Part shown: one piece after another, positions 43,590 through 53,153 of the stretch | How the letters are laid out: each line of letters begins with the position of its first letter | How positions within the stretch are numbered: the stretch's first letter is position 1 | NCBI RefSeq assembly: GCF_005233835.1 | Contig: NZ_SZQA01000015.1 | Coordinates: 1 to 64,000, forward strand | Direction of reading: 5' to 3' | Length of the DNA: 64,000 nt | DNA from: Herbidospora galbida | GTDB taxonomy: Bacteria > Actinomycetota > Actinomycetes > Streptosporangiales > Streptosporangiaceae | The notes under the pieces: model-generated | Database searches by the model: none | The model's input: only the letters and a program-made list of their open reading frames with translations | Told to the model about the DNA's origin: nothing | Translations under genes and position numbers: made by a program

Positions 43590-45410
43590 ATGCACGACGA
43601 CGCCACGGCCAACGCCACGGTGGCGGCGGGCGACATCGCCCGGCTGGCCGGAGTGGGCCGGGCCGCCGTCAGCAACTGGCGCCGCAGGTTTCAGGACTTT
43701 CCCGAACCGGTCGGCGGGACCTCGTCCAATCCACTCTTCTCGCTCGCCGAAGTCGAGACCTGGCTGCGCGAGCAGGGAAAACTCGACGAGCTCCCCGAGG
43801 ACGAACGAGCCTGGCAGCTGATCCGCAACTCCGCAGACGATCTTGAGCTCGCGTGGCTGGTGAGCAGGGTGGCCGCGACCCTGGTGCGGAATCGGCTGCT
43901 CCTGGGAGCATGGGACCCGCCTCCCGAGCCGCTCGTCGAGGCTGCGGCCGGACTCGCCGCCCGGCACGGCACCGCAGACGCGGTGGAGTTCCTGTTCAAA
44001 CGCTACGTCGAGACTCACTCCCGCCGGGTGTCGACCGTCCCCGCCCCCGTCGCGGCACTGATGGCGCGGTTGCTCGGGCCCTGTGTCACCGTGCTCGATC
44101 CGATCTGCGGCCCCGGCACGCTGCTCATGGAGGCGCTGTTCGAACGGGGCAAGGTGCGCGGGCAGGAGCGCGACCCCGCGATGGCGCTGTTCGCCGCCGC
44201 CCGCATCGCGGCGAAAGGGCCGGAGACACAGGTCCGAGAAGGGGACGCGCTGCTCAACGACGCCTGGCCCGACATTCACGTCGACGGGGCCATGTGCGTG
44301 CCGCCCTTCAACGAGCGTGGCTGGGGCTACGAACAGCTCACCAACGACCCCCGATGGCAGTACGGCCTGCCGCCGCGTGGCGAATCGGAGCTCGCGTGGG
44401 TGCAACACTGCCTCGCCCGTGTTTCGCCGGGTGGCCGAGTGGTGGTCCTGATGCCCCCGGCCGCGGCCAACCGGCGGTCCGGACGCCGGATCCGGGCGCA
44501 ACTCCTGCGGACTGGCACCCTCCAGGCGGTCATCGGACTGCCGGCCGGTTCGGCCCCGCAGTCGGCGCTGCCACCCCACATATGGGTGCTGCGCCGCCCC
44601 GATGACACAGCCGGCGTCCCCGCCACCGTTCTCATGGCCGATGGCCCGATAGAGGCGTTCGCCGACGGCATCGAAGCGGTGGGTCACCCTGTCCCGATCA
44701 TCGATCTGCTCGACGACGACGTCGACCTGACCCCGTCGCGTCATCTGCCGAAGGTGGCGGCTGTCCGGATGGACGATCTCGATCGGACCCGTGACACCCT
44801 CGGGCGGTTCACGGCCGGACTGACCGGGCTGTTGCCGGGTGTCGGCCCGGAGACCCGCGATCTGGCCATGACCACTCTCGCGGAGCTGGCCAGGGCCGGA
44901 ACCGTCCAGATCGAGCAGACACCGATGCGGATGGAGACGGAATCGGGGCCGGTGCCGCTGCTCACGGCGAAGGACGTCACTCTCGGCCGGGGCCCGACGG
45001 GTCAGGGAGAAGATGGCCGTGACGTCGTGACGGCCAGGCCCGGCGACATCGTCATTCCCGTCGTGACCCGCCTGGTGACCGCGCGGGTGATGACGGAGGA
45101 GGTCGCGCTCGGCCCCCACCTGATCCTGATCCGGGTGGATTCGGCCGTCCTCGACCCCCGCTTCGTGGCCGGTTTCCTCCGGGTCTCCGCCGAGCGGGCC
45201 GCGACGACGGGGTCCGGCGCCTATCGCGTGGACGTGCGGCGGGCGCGCCTGCCGCGGCTGCCCGTCGACGAACAGCGGCGCTACGGCGAGGTGTTCCGGC
45301 AGGTGGAGATCTTCGAGAGCGCCGTACGTCAGGTCGCGGAGACCGGCGGTTCCCTGGTGGAGCAGATCCTCCAGGGGCTGATCAACGGACAGCTCCGGCC
45401 GTCCGGCTAA
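43590..45410 (+). CDS. N-6 DNA methylase-like protein with N-terminal HTH and altered catalytic motif
   Basis: A 606-residue protein. Residues ~10-60 are a helix-turn-helix (GDIARLAGVGRAAVSNWRRR), then a type I (HsdM-like) methylase fold with DPICGPGTLLME near 170, and a C-terminal ~150 residues resembling a specificity-type region. The catalytic NPPF is replaced by VPPF (237-240, within AMCVPPFNERG), so base methylation is doubtful. Such proteins are common in Streptomyces defence and kinase loci. It follows drmC by 16 bp with GGGGAGAGAGG as ribosome site, so it may be a sixth gene of the DISARM operon. ATG 43590 is preferred to GTG 43587 by spacing. Confidence 0.75.
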   Translation: MHDDATANATVAAGDIARLAGVGRAAVSNWRRRFQDFPEPVGGTSSNPLFSLAEVETWLREQGKLDELPEDERAWQLIRNSADDLELAWLVSRVAATLVRNRLLLGAWDPPPEPLVEAAAGLAARHGTADAVEFLFKRYVETHSRRVSTVPAPVAALMARLLGPCVTVLDPICGPGTLLMEALFERGKVRGQERDPAMALFAAARIAAKGPETQVREGDALLNDAWPDIHVDGAMCVPPFNERGWGYEQLTNDPRWQYGLPPRGESELAWVQHCLARVSPGGRVVVLMPPAAANRRSGRRIRAQLLRTGTLQAVIGLPAGSAPQSALPPHIWVLRRPDDTAGVPATVLMADGPIEAFADGIEAVGHPVPIIDLLDDDVDLTPSRHLPKVAAVRMDDLDRTRDTLGRFTAGLTGLLPGVGPETRDLAMTTLAELARAGTVQIEQTPMRMETESGPVPLLTAKDVTLGRGPTGQGEDGRDVVTARPGDIVIPVVTRLVTARVMTEEVALGPHLILIRVDSAVLDPRFVAGFLRVSAERAATTGSGAYRVDVRRARLPRLPVDEQRRYGEVFRQVEIFESAVRQVAETGGSLVEQILQGLINGQLRPSG

Positions 45411-46612
45411 CGGGCCATCGACAGCATGAGTTCGGCCGGGGTCGGCCGGTTGCGCGGCTCCTTGTCCAGGCAGGCCGCTAGCGGGCCGCGCAACGGTGAC
45501 GGCAGTTCGCGCAGGTCGGGCTGGTGGTGCAAGACGGCCTCGAAGACCTGGAAGACCGTCCGGCCGTCGAACGCCTGACGGCCGGTCGCCCCGTAGTACA
45601 TCGTCGAGGCCCAGCTGAAGACATCGGTCTGGGGGCTGATCGGCAGCCCCGAGACCTGTTCCGGTGACATGTACGCGGGCGTGCCCTTGACGACGCCCGA
45701 CGTCATGGTGGCCTGGTCGAGGGCCTTGGCGATCCCGAAGTCGATGACGCGCGGGCCGTCGGGCCCGATGAGGACGTTGGCGGGTTTCAGGTCTCGGTGG
45801 ACGATCTCAACGGAATGGATGGCGTTCAGCGCGGCGGAGGTGGCGATGGCGAGCCGGACGAGGCTGTCGCCGTTCAGGGGGCCGTTCGCCCGGACGAGCC
45901 GGTCCAGCGAGGGCCCGCGGACGTACTCGCTCACGATGTAGGGAGCCTCGTCCTCGAAGCCGACGTCGAGGATCCGGGCGGTGGAGAACGGGGGTACCCG
46001 CTTGGCGGCGGTGACCTCGCGAGTGAAACGCAGGTGCCCCTTCGTGCCCTGGAGCCGCTCGTGCAGGACCTTGATCGCGACCTGCCGTCCGTCGGGCCCC
46101 GCACCGAGGTAGACGACGCCCTGGCCGCCCTCACCCAGCGTGCTCAAAACGGTGTACGTCCCATACATGCGCACCCGCGGAGGTGCAGGGGAGACCGGCG
46201 GCGCGGGCGGCGCGGGCGTGCCCCAGGGATTCCAGGGGCCGGAGCCCGGGGGTACAGGAGTGGCTGGGACGGAGATCGGCGGGTTGGAGATCGGCGGGGC
46301 AGCCATGGGCGGCCGGGCCAGGCGGGCCCTGAGCACAAAGGCGTGGACGCTGCCTCCCCACCACGGCCCCAGCGCCCACATGAAGGCTGCGACCGAGTTC
46401 TGCCAGGACTCGGGGCCGTAGATCCCAGTGAGCGCGAAGGCCGCGAGGAGGAGAACGAAATGGGCCCCGGCCACCAACCCGTGCTCGCGACTGCGGAGCC
46501 GATAGGCGGCGGGTCCGGTGACGCACACCGTGAGAAGCCCAAATGACCATAGAGGCGCTAAAGTCCAACCGAAACTCATGGTGACTGGACTTGTGAGAAT
46601 CCGTCTGTTCAT
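45407..46612 (-). CDS. Membrane Ser/Thr protein kinase with N-terminal TM domain
   Basis: About 401 residues. Three N-terminal membrane segments (LWSFGLLTVCVTGPAA, LVAGAHFVLLLAAFAL, AAFMWALGPWWGGSV) are followed by a Pro-rich linker and a complete Hanks-type kinase domain. Seen: GEGGQGVV loop, VAIKVL Lys, VHRDLKPANVLI catalytic loop, DFG and GTPAYMSPEQ activation segment. The order (membrane part first) is the reverse of PknB-like kinases. It overlaps the methylase-like gene by 4 bp, convergently. Start uncertain: 46651, 46612 or 46579. Confidence 0.85.
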   Translation of the reverse strand: MNRRILTSPVTMSFGWTLAPLWSFGLLTVCVTGPAAYRLRSREHGLVAGAHFVLLLAAFALTGIYGPESWQNSVAAFMWALGPWWGGSVHAFVLRARLARPPMAAPPISNPPISVPATPVPPGSGPWNPWGTPAPPAPPVSPAPPRVRMYGTYTVLSTLGEGGQGVVYLGAGPDGRQVAIKVLHERLQGTKGHLRFTREVTAAKRVPPFSTARILDVGFEDEAPYIVSEYVRGPSLDRLVRANGPLNGDSLVRLAIATSAALNAIHSVEIVHRDLKPANVLIGPDGPRVIDFGIAKALDQATMTSGVVKGTPAYMSPEQVSGLPISPQTDVFSWASTMYYGATGRQAFDGRTVFQVFEAVLHHQPDLRELPSPLRGPLAACLDKEPRNRPTPAELMLSMAR

Positions 46613-46734
46613 GCCGTCATTCCGGGTTGCCGCCCAATATTCGCGAGGCATGAGGGAATTCTAGGGAGATTTCCGTTTCGTGGCTGGTGTAACTTCTCGG
46701 AGGAACGCGGATTCGGGCATGGAGGGCGGTCGGT

Positions 46735-48279
46735 TTGCGGGTCATCGACAGTCGTTACGAGCTGGATCCGCTCTCCCGGCGCGGCGGCGGTATGGGCGAG
46801 GTGTGGTTCGGTTACGACAAGCGACTGGATCGCCCGGTCGCGGTGAAGTTCATCCGCATCGACCGTCTGCCCGACGGCAGACCGGACAACGAACTCACCC
46901 AGCGGTTCGTGCGGGAATCCCGCATCACCGCCCGGCTCGAACACCCGGGTGTACCCGCCGTCTACGACTGTGGGACGTACGACGACGACCTCTATCTGGT
47001 CATGCAGCTCATCGACGGCTGCTCAGTCTCAGCCCTTCTCGACGAGACGGAAATTCCCGTCCCCTGGGCGGCGGCGATCGCCGCCCAGGTCTGCTCGGTG
47101 CTGGCGAGGGCCCACGAGAACTCGCTGATCCACCGCGACCTGAAGCCCGGAAACCTCATGCTCAGCCCCGACGGCACCGTCAAGGTCCTCGACTTCGGGG
47201 TGGCCATCGCCCTGTCGCCGGGCTCGACGCGGCTGACCGCGACGGGCGTCGCGGTGGGCACCCCTGAATACATGGCGCCCGAGCAGGTCATGGCGGGTTC
47301 GACCAGCCCTCAGAGCGATCTCTACGCCCTGGGTGTGGTCCTCGACGAGATGCTGTCAGGGGAGAACCAGTTCGCGGGCGCCACTCCGCTGGCGTCGATG
47401 CACAATCACATCGGCCGCGCCCCCCGACCTCTTCGCCAGCGGCGGCGTGACGTACCGGAGGGGCTTGAACGCCTGGTTCTCTGGCTGTTGCAGAAGGCAC
47501 CCGACAACCGTCCGGAATCGGCCGCCGTCGTCTACGACCGCCTGCTCGGCTTCTGCCGTGAGCTGCCCGCCTTCCCCGGCTATGTCGATGCGTCCGGCTC
47601 GCACTCTGCCCGGATGTACGCGGGCGTCGTCAGCCGAGTCGGAGCGCGTCCGCAGGAGCGACCGGAGCCGGCGCCGGTCCGTCCCGCATCGACCACATCC
47701 GTTCCTGACGCGGCGCCGTTCCGGCCGAGCGATCTCGGGCTGGCCAGGAAGGACGCCCACCTGCTCAAGGCTGAATCCCGGTTCACCCAGGCGGCCGAGG
47801 TGCTCGCCGGCGCTCTGGAGCCCGCGACACGGGCGCTAGGCGTCACCGACCCCGATGTGATCTCGGTGCGGATCGAGCTGGCGGACGTGCTCTTCCTGGC
47901 CGGTGACTACCGGCGGGCGGCGACGGAGTTCGCCGACCTGGCCGCCGTCCTTGCCGAACGAGATGGGCCGGGCGCCGATCTCGTGCTGCGTTTCCGGCTG
48001 ATGGAGGCCAACTGCCACGCGGCTGTCGGAGAGACGACCCTCGCCCTCGACCAGCTCGGTCGGCTGCTGGAAGACGAGCGCCGGCTCGGCATCGACGACG
48101 ATCGCACGCTGGAGCTCCGGCGCCAGATCGCACTTCTCGAAGTTGGGTCGGGAGATCCGGTCCGGGCGGGGAAAACGCTGACGGATCTGCTCCCTGACAT
48201 TGAGAATCGATACGGACCGAAACATCCGAGCGTCTTACAAGTTCGCGAATTACTCGCCAGCCTTCCCCGGAGCGAATGA
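46735..48279 (+). CDS. Ser/Thr protein kinase with C-terminal TPR-like region
   Basis: A 514-residue soluble kinase. The kinase domain (about 8-270) has RRGGGMGEVW, VAVKFI, LIHRDLKPGNLML, DFGVAI and GTPEYMAPEQV, all intact. After a Pro-rich linker (~305-325) come helical repeats (AESRFTQAAEVLAGAL..., AGDYRRAATEFADL..., ALDQLGRLLEDE) that look like TPRs. TTG at 46735 has GGAGGG eight bases upstream. Its stop is one base before the nuclease TTG start. It probably phosphorylates or senses something for that nuclease. Confidence 0.86.
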   Translation: MRVIDSRYELDPLSRRGGGMGEVWFGYDKRLDRPVAVKFIRIDRLPDGRPDNELTQRFVRESRITARLEHPGVPAVYDCGTYDDDLYLVMQLIDGCSVSALLDETEIPVPWAAAIAAQVCSVLARAHENSLIHRDLKPGNLMLSPDGTVKVLDFGVAIALSPGSTRLTATGVAVGTPEYMAPEQVMAGSTSPQSDLYALGVVLDEMLSGENQFAGATPLASMHNHIGRAPRPLRQRRRDVPEGLERLVLWLLQKAPDNRPESAAVVYDRLLGFCRELPAFPGYVDASGSHSARMYAGVVSRVGARPQERPEPAPVRPASTTSVPDAAPFRPSDLGLARKDAHLLKAESRFTQAAEVLAGALEPATRALGVTDPDVISVRIELADVLFLAGDYRRAATEFADLAAVLAERDGPGADLVLRFRLMEANCHAAVGETTLALDQLGRLLEDERRLGIDDDRTLELRRQIALLEVGSGDPVRAGKTLTDLLPDIENRYGPKHPSVLQVRELLASLPRSE

Positions 48280-48280
48280 A

Positions 48281-50539
48281 TTGGCCACCCTCTCGGTACT
48301 CCTCCATCAGATCGACAACGGCACCGTCCTGCTGCCCGAGTTCCAGCGCGGCTACGTGTGGACCCGCGACCAGGTCCGGGGCCTGATGCGCTCGCTCTAC
48401 AAGGGCTATCCCGTCGGCGGGCTGCTGCTGTGGGAGACCGAGCCGGAAATGGCTTCCATTCGCGGCGCTTCGGCCGAAGCCGGGGTGCGGCTGCTGCTAC
48501 TCGACGGGCAGCAGCGCATCACCACGCTTTACGGGATCATGCGCGGCAAGCCTCCGGCGTTCTTCGAAGGAGACGCCTCGGCGTTCACCGGGCTCCGGTT
48601 CAACGTCGAAGACGAGACGTTCGAGTTCTACGGCCCGGCGAAGATGCGCGACGACGCCAGGTGGGTCGACGTGACCCGGCTCTTCACTCACGGGCTGGAA
48701 CCCTTCTTCCAGGCCTTCGCCCAGTATCCCGACAAGCTGTCGACCTACCTCTCCAGGCTGAACCAGCTGAAAAATCTGGAGAACCGGCAGTTCCACGAGG
48801 AGAAGATCACCGGGCCCGACAAGAACGTGGATGTGGTCGTCGACATCTTCAACCGGGTCAACTCGGGAGGCACGGCTCTGTCCAAGGGCGATCTCGCCCT
48901 GGCCAAGATCTGCGCCCAGTGGTCGCCCGCGCGTAAGGTCATGAGGCAGCATCTGGACGGCTGGGCCGACAAGGGCTTCACCTTCTCCCTCGACTGGCTG
49001 CTGCGCAACGTCACCGCCGTGGCCACCGGACGGTCGGTCTTCACGGCGCTCGACATGGTCAGCGACGGGGAGTTCGAGACGGCCCTCGCGAAGTCGGTGC
49101 TCTATGTGGACACCCTTCTCGGCGCGGCGTCCGGACGCCTGGGCCTCGACCACGACCAGGTGCTGATGGGGCGCTACGCCCTTCCGGTCATCTCCCGGCT
49201 GCTGCACCTGACTCCCGGCGGCGGCTTCCCCGACGGCGCTTACCGCGACCGGGTGCTGTTCTGGTACGTCCATGCGGCGCTGTGGGGTCGGCACGCCGGT
49301 TCCACCGAGACCATCCTCGCCCAGGACTATGACACCGCCGGGCGTGCCGGAATCGACGGGCTGATCGCGTCGCTGGAGCGCTGGCGTGGTGGCAACCTGG
49401 AGATCCGGCCACACGACTTCGACGGCTCCACCCGAGGGTCCCGCTTCTACCCGCTTCTCTACATGCTGACCCGTGTACACGGTGCACGGGATTTCGGCAC
49501 CGGCCTGCCGCTGCACGCCGAGATGCTCGGCAAACTGACCAACCTGCAGGTCCACCACATCTTCCCGAAGGCACTGCTCTACCCCGCCGGCTACGACCGT
49601 GCCGATGTGAACGCCATCGCCAACTTCTGCTTCCTCACCCAGAACACGAACCTGGTGATCGGCAAGCGGGCCCCCGAGGACTACTTCGCCGAAGCCGAGG
49701 AGAAGCACCCGGGCGTACTCGCGTCGCAGTGGATCCCCACCGATCCGGACCTCTGGCGCGTCGACCGCTATCTCGACTTCCTGGAGGCGCGGCGGGAGCT
49801 GCTGGCGGCGTCCGCGCAGTCCTTCCTCGCCGGCCTGCGGGACGGCGGTGCGGTCGCGGCAGCCGGGGAGCTGCCACCGGTCGCGGTCGTCGCGGACGAC
49901 GCCGATGACGTGCGATCCGCTCAGGTGAAGGCCATGGCCGAAGAGCTGACCCGGCTCGGCTACGCCGACCCGGCTCTGGACAGCGAGATCGCCGACCCTG
50001 TCACCGGCCGCTCCCTGGCCGTGGCCGAGGCGTTCTGGCCCGAGGGACTGCAGGCAGGGCAGGGCAAGCCCGTGGTCCTGGAACTCGACCCCGAGGCGGC
50101 CGACCTGCCCAGGCTGGAGGAGCTCGGCTACGAGGTGTTCACGTCAGTGGACGCGCTTCTCGGCTATGCCTCCAGGCGCAGCGAGGCGGCGTCCGGGGAG
50201 GAGCAGGACATGCCCATTCCGAGCGGCTCATCTGATCCCGATCACACGGCCTTCGAGGCGGCCATGCGCTCCATCTACGATCGCGCCCGTAGCGAGGCCA
50301 ACTACCACGCGTCCTACTTCCTGAGCATGCTCGCCGAGCACGGCGGCCTGGCCACAGCCCGGCGGCTGCTGAACTCACCGGCGGTGTCGGACGGCTTCGC
50401 GGCTCTGTGGGAACGCGGACGGCTGGACCTCACCGTCGAAGCGCTCGTGCTTCGCCCCGAATTCGCCGAACTGTTCACCGAAGCGGAGACGGAGATCGCC
50501 CGGCATCGGCTTGAACAGTTCGGCTGGTCCGGTCGTTAG
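48281..50539 (+). CDS. GmrSD-like DUF262/DUF1524 nuclease with extra C-terminal domain
   Basis: A 752-residue protein. N-terminal DUF262: LPEFQRGYVW and DGQQRITTLY (near residue 75), RVNSGGTALSKGDL. Middle DUF1524 HNH nuclease: VHHIFPKALL near 425 and NLVIGKRAPEDYF. GmrSD enzymes restrict modified (often glucosylated) phage DNA using an NTP. The last ~95 residues (AMRSIYDRARSEANYHASYF...LDLTVEALVL) form an added helical domain. TTG at 48281 is preferred: GGAG eight bases upstream, one base after the kinase stop; an in-frame ATG at 48200 lies inside the kinase gene. It overlaps the convergent helicase gene by 4 bp. Confidence 0.85.
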   Translation: MATLSVLLHQIDNGTVLLPEFQRGYVWTRDQVRGLMRSLYKGYPVGGLLLWETEPEMASIRGASAEAGVRLLLLDGQQRITTLYGIMRGKPPAFFEGDASAFTGLRFNVEDETFEFYGPAKMRDDARWVDVTRLFTHGLEPFFQAFAQYPDKLSTYLSRLNQLKNLENRQFHEEKITGPDKNVDVVVDIFNRVNSGGTALSKGDLALAKICAQWSPARKVMRQHLDGWADKGFTFSLDWLLRNVTAVATGRSVFTALDMVSDGEFETALAKSVLYVDTLLGAASGRLGLDHDQVLMGRYALPVISRLLHLTPGGGFPDGAYRDRVLFWYVHAALWGRHAGSTETILAQDYDTAGRAGIDGLIASLERWRGGNLEIRPHDFDGSTRGSRFYPLLYMLTRVHGARDFGTGLPLHAEMLGKLTNLQVHHIFPKALLYPAGYDRADVNAIANFCFLTQNTNLVIGKRAPEDYFAEAEEKHPGVLASQWIPTDPDLWRVDRYLDFLEARRELLAASAQSFLAGLRDGGAVAAAGELPPVAVVADDADDVRSAQVKAMAEELTRLGYADPALDSEIADPVTGRSLAVAEAFWPEGLQAGQGKPVVLELDPEAADLPRLEELGYEVFTSVDALLGYASRRSEAASGEEQDMPIPSGSSDPDHTAFEAAMRSIYDRARSEANYHASYFLSMLAEHGGLATARRLLNSPAVSDGFAALWERGRLDLTVEALVLRPEFAELFTEAETEIARHRLEQFGWSGR

Positions 50540-53025
50540 AGGCGGTTGATCCCCGTCACGTGGAGCACGGCGGTGCCCTCCTCGTCGGACGCCGCCAGAT
50601 CCACGTCTGCGCTCACCCCCCAGTCGCCGTCGCCAGCCGGGTCTTCGATGACCTGCCGCACCCGCCAGACCCCCGGCTCCTCCTCGATCCGCAGGAACGC
50701 CGGCCCACGGGCCGAGGGCCCGGTGCCGATCGTGTCGTGCTCCTCGTAGTAGGCGTCGAGCCCCGCGGCCCAGTCGACGTCGGGGTACATCTCCTCCAGT
50801 TCCTCCTGCTGGTCGAGCGCGGCCAGCTCGACCATCCGGAACATCGCGTTGCGCACCAGCACGCGGAACGCGCGGGCGTTCGCGGTGACGGGCCGGATCT
50901 TCGACTCCAGTTCGTCGCGGTGTTCCAGGGCCTCCGACGGGTTGGCGAGCTTCTCCCACTCGTCGATGAGGCTGGAGTCGACCTGGCGGATCAGTTCGCC
51001 GAGCCACTCGATGAGGTCGATCAGGTCGTCGGTCTTCATGTGCTCGGGGACCGTCCGCGACAGGGCGCGGTAGGCGTCGGCCAGGTAGCGCAGGACGGTG
51101 CCCTCCGACCGGGCCAGTTCGTAGAACTGGATGTAGTCGGTGAAGGTCATCGCGCGTTCGTACATGTCGCGGATGATGGACTTCGGGCTGACCGTGTGGT
51201 CGCCGACCCAGGGGTGGCCCTGGCGGTAGGTCTCGTAGGCGCCGAAGAGCAGCGCCTCCAGCGGCATCGGGTAGGTGACCTCCTGGAGGAGCTCCATCCG
51301 CTCCTCGTATTCGATGCCGTCGGCCTTCATCTGGGCGACCGCCTCGCCGCGCGCCTTGTTGAGCTGGGCGTGCAGGATCTGGCGGGGGTCGTCGAGGGTC
51401 GACTCGACGACGCTGACCACGTCGAGGGCGTAGGTGGGGCTGTCGGGGGCCAGGAGTTCGAAGGTGGCCAGGGCGAAGGTCGACAGGGCCTGGTTGAGGG
51501 CGAAGTCCTGCTGGAGGTCGACCGTCAGGCGGGCGTAGCGGCCCTGGTCGTCGGGCTCCTTCATCGTCTCGACGATGCCGCCGGCCAGCAGCGAGCGGTA
51601 GATCGCGATGGCGTGGCTGATGTGGCGGCGCTGGTTCTTGCGCTCCTCGTGGTTGTCGGTCAGCAGGCTCTTCATCGCCTCGAAGCAGTTGCCGGGGCGG
51701 TTGATGACCGCCAGCAGCATCGCGTTGGAGACCTTGAACCGGCTGTTCAGCGGCTCGGGTTCGGCCGTCTGGAGCTTCTCGAAGGTCTCCTCGTTCCAGT
51801 TGACGAAGCCCTCCGGCGGCTTCTTGCGGGCGTAGCCCCTTCGGCGCTTGGGGTCGTCGCCGATCTTCGCCAGGGCGCGTTCGTTCTCGATGACGTGGTC
51901 GGGGGCCTGGCAGGAGACGTAGCCGATGGTGTCGAAGCCGGCCCGGCCGGCCCGGCCGGCGATCTGGTGGAACTCGCGGGCGCGCAGGCGGCGGACGCGG
52001 TTGCCGTCGTACTTCGTCAGCGCGGTGAACAGGACCGTGCGGATCGGGACGTTCACGCCGACGCCGAGGGTGTCGGTGCCGCAGATGACCTTCAGGAGGC
52101 CGGCCTGGGCGAGCTTCTCGACGAGCCGGCGGTATTTGGGCAGCATGCCCGCGTGGTGGACGCCGATCCCGTGGCGTACCAGCCGGGAGAGGGCGCGGCC
52201 GAACTTGGTCGTGAAGCGGAAGTTGCCGATCAGGGCCGCGATGGCCTCCTTCTCGGCCTTGCTGCACATGTTGATGCTCATCAGCGCCTGCGCGCGCTCC
52301 ATGGCGGCGGCCTGGGTGAAGTGGACCACGTAGACGGGGGCCTGCCCGGTCGACAGGAACTCCTCCAGCGTCTCGTGCAGCGGGGTCATCCGGTAGGAGT
52401 AGACCAGCGGCACCGGGCGCTCGGAGTGCTTGACCACGGCCGTCGGACGGCCGGTGCGCCGCGTGAGGTCCTTCTCGAAGCGGGTGACGTCGCCCAGGGT
52501 CGCCGACATCAGCACGAACTGGGCCTGCGGGAGCTCCAGCAGCGGGACCTGCCAGGCCCAGCCCCGGTCGGGTTCGGCGTAGAAGTGGAACTCGTCCATG
52601 ATCACCATGCCGACGTCGGCCTGGCGGCCCTCGGCCAGCGCGACCTGGGCGAGGATCTCGGCGGTGCAGCAGATGATCGGGGCGTCGGCGTTGACCGAGG
52701 CGTCGCCGGTCATCATGCCGACGTTCTCGGTGCCGAAGATCGCGCACAGGTCGAAGAACTTCTCCGAGACCAGCGCCTTGATGGGGGCCGTGTAGAACGA
52801 GACCTGGTCGTTGGCGAGCGCCGCGAAGTGGGCCCCGGCCGCGACGAGCGACTTGCCCGAGCCCGTGGGGGTCGACAGGATCAGGTTGCTGCCCGTCACC
52901 ACCTCCATCAGCGCCTCTTCCTGCGCCGGATAGAGCGTCAGCCCGCGCTCCTCGTTCCAGGCGGCGAACGCCTCGAAGAGGGAATCAGGGTCGGGGGTCC
53001 GCGGCAGGCGCTCGATCAGGCTCAC
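50536..53025 (-). CDS. DEAD/DEAH helicase, DUF3516 family
   Basis: An 829-residue Ski2-like helicase: TPTGSGKS (52-59), IMDEFHFY box II, LMSATLGD, and HQIAGRAGRAGFDTIGY. The C-terminal 350 residues are DUF3516. The family is conserved in actinobacteria, usually as a chromosomal housekeeping gene; RNA processing is presumed. It marks the right border of the defence island. In-frame and complete. Confidence 0.9.
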   Translation of the reverse strand: MSLIERLPRTPDPDSLFEAFAAWNEERGLTLYPAQEEALMEVVTGSNLILSTPTGSGKSLVAAGAHFAALANDQVSFYTAPIKALVSEKFFDLCAIFGTENVGMMTGDASVNADAPIICCTAEILAQVALAEGRQADVGMVIMDEFHFYAEPDRGWAWQVPLLELPQAQFVLMSATLGDVTRFEKDLTRRTGRPTAVVKHSERPVPLVYSYRMTPLHETLEEFLSTGQAPVYVVHFTQAAAMERAQALMSINMCSKAEKEAIAALIGNFRFTTKFGRALSRLVRHGIGVHHAGMLPKYRRLVEKLAQAGLLKVICGTDTLGVGVNVPIRTVLFTALTKYDGNRVRRLRAREFHQIAGRAGRAGFDTIGYVSCQAPDHVIENERALAKIGDDPKRRRGYARKKPPEGFVNWNEETFEKLQTAEPEPLNSRFKVSNAMLLAVINRPGNCFEAMKSLLTDNHEERKNQRRHISHAIAIYRSLLAGGIVETMKEPDDQGRYARLTVDLQQDFALNQALSTFALATFELLAPDSPTYALDVVSVVESTLDDPRQILHAQLNKARGEAVAQMKADGIEYEERMELLQEVTYPMPLEALLFGAYETYRQGHPWVGDHTVSPKSIIRDMYERAMTFTDYIQFYELARSEGTVLRYLADAYRALSRTVPEHMKTDDLIDLIEWLGELIRQVDSSLIDEWEKLANPSEALEHRDELESKIRPVTANARAFRVLVRNAMFRMVELAALDQQEELEEMYPDVDWAAGLDAYYEEHDTIGTGPSARGPAFLRIEEEPGVWRVRQVIEDPAGDGDWGVSADVDLAASDEEGTAVLHVTGINRL

Positions 53026-53153
53026 CGCTCTATCCTGCCCCGAAGCTCGGGGAGAGCGAAACGAGCCGCGGACACACGGCGGGTTCGTACAAGATCGGGA
53101 AAGTCCGCGTGTCAGAGGGCTCGCGGGTCCCGCGGAGAGCCGACATTGGCGGG

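Noticed and set aside
43590-45410. Type I restriction-modification M subunit with partners
   Set aside because: No HsdR or separate HsdS gene adjoins it, and the catalytic Asn is missing.
48200-48280. ATG at 48200 as the start of the GmrSD-like gene
   Set aside because: It lies well inside the kinase gene and lacks a good ribosome site; TTG 48281 has GGAG at proper distance.
51940-51962. CCGGCCCGG tandem repeat
   Set aside because: It lies in coding sequence of the DUF3516 helicase (AGRAGRAG motif), explained by codon use.
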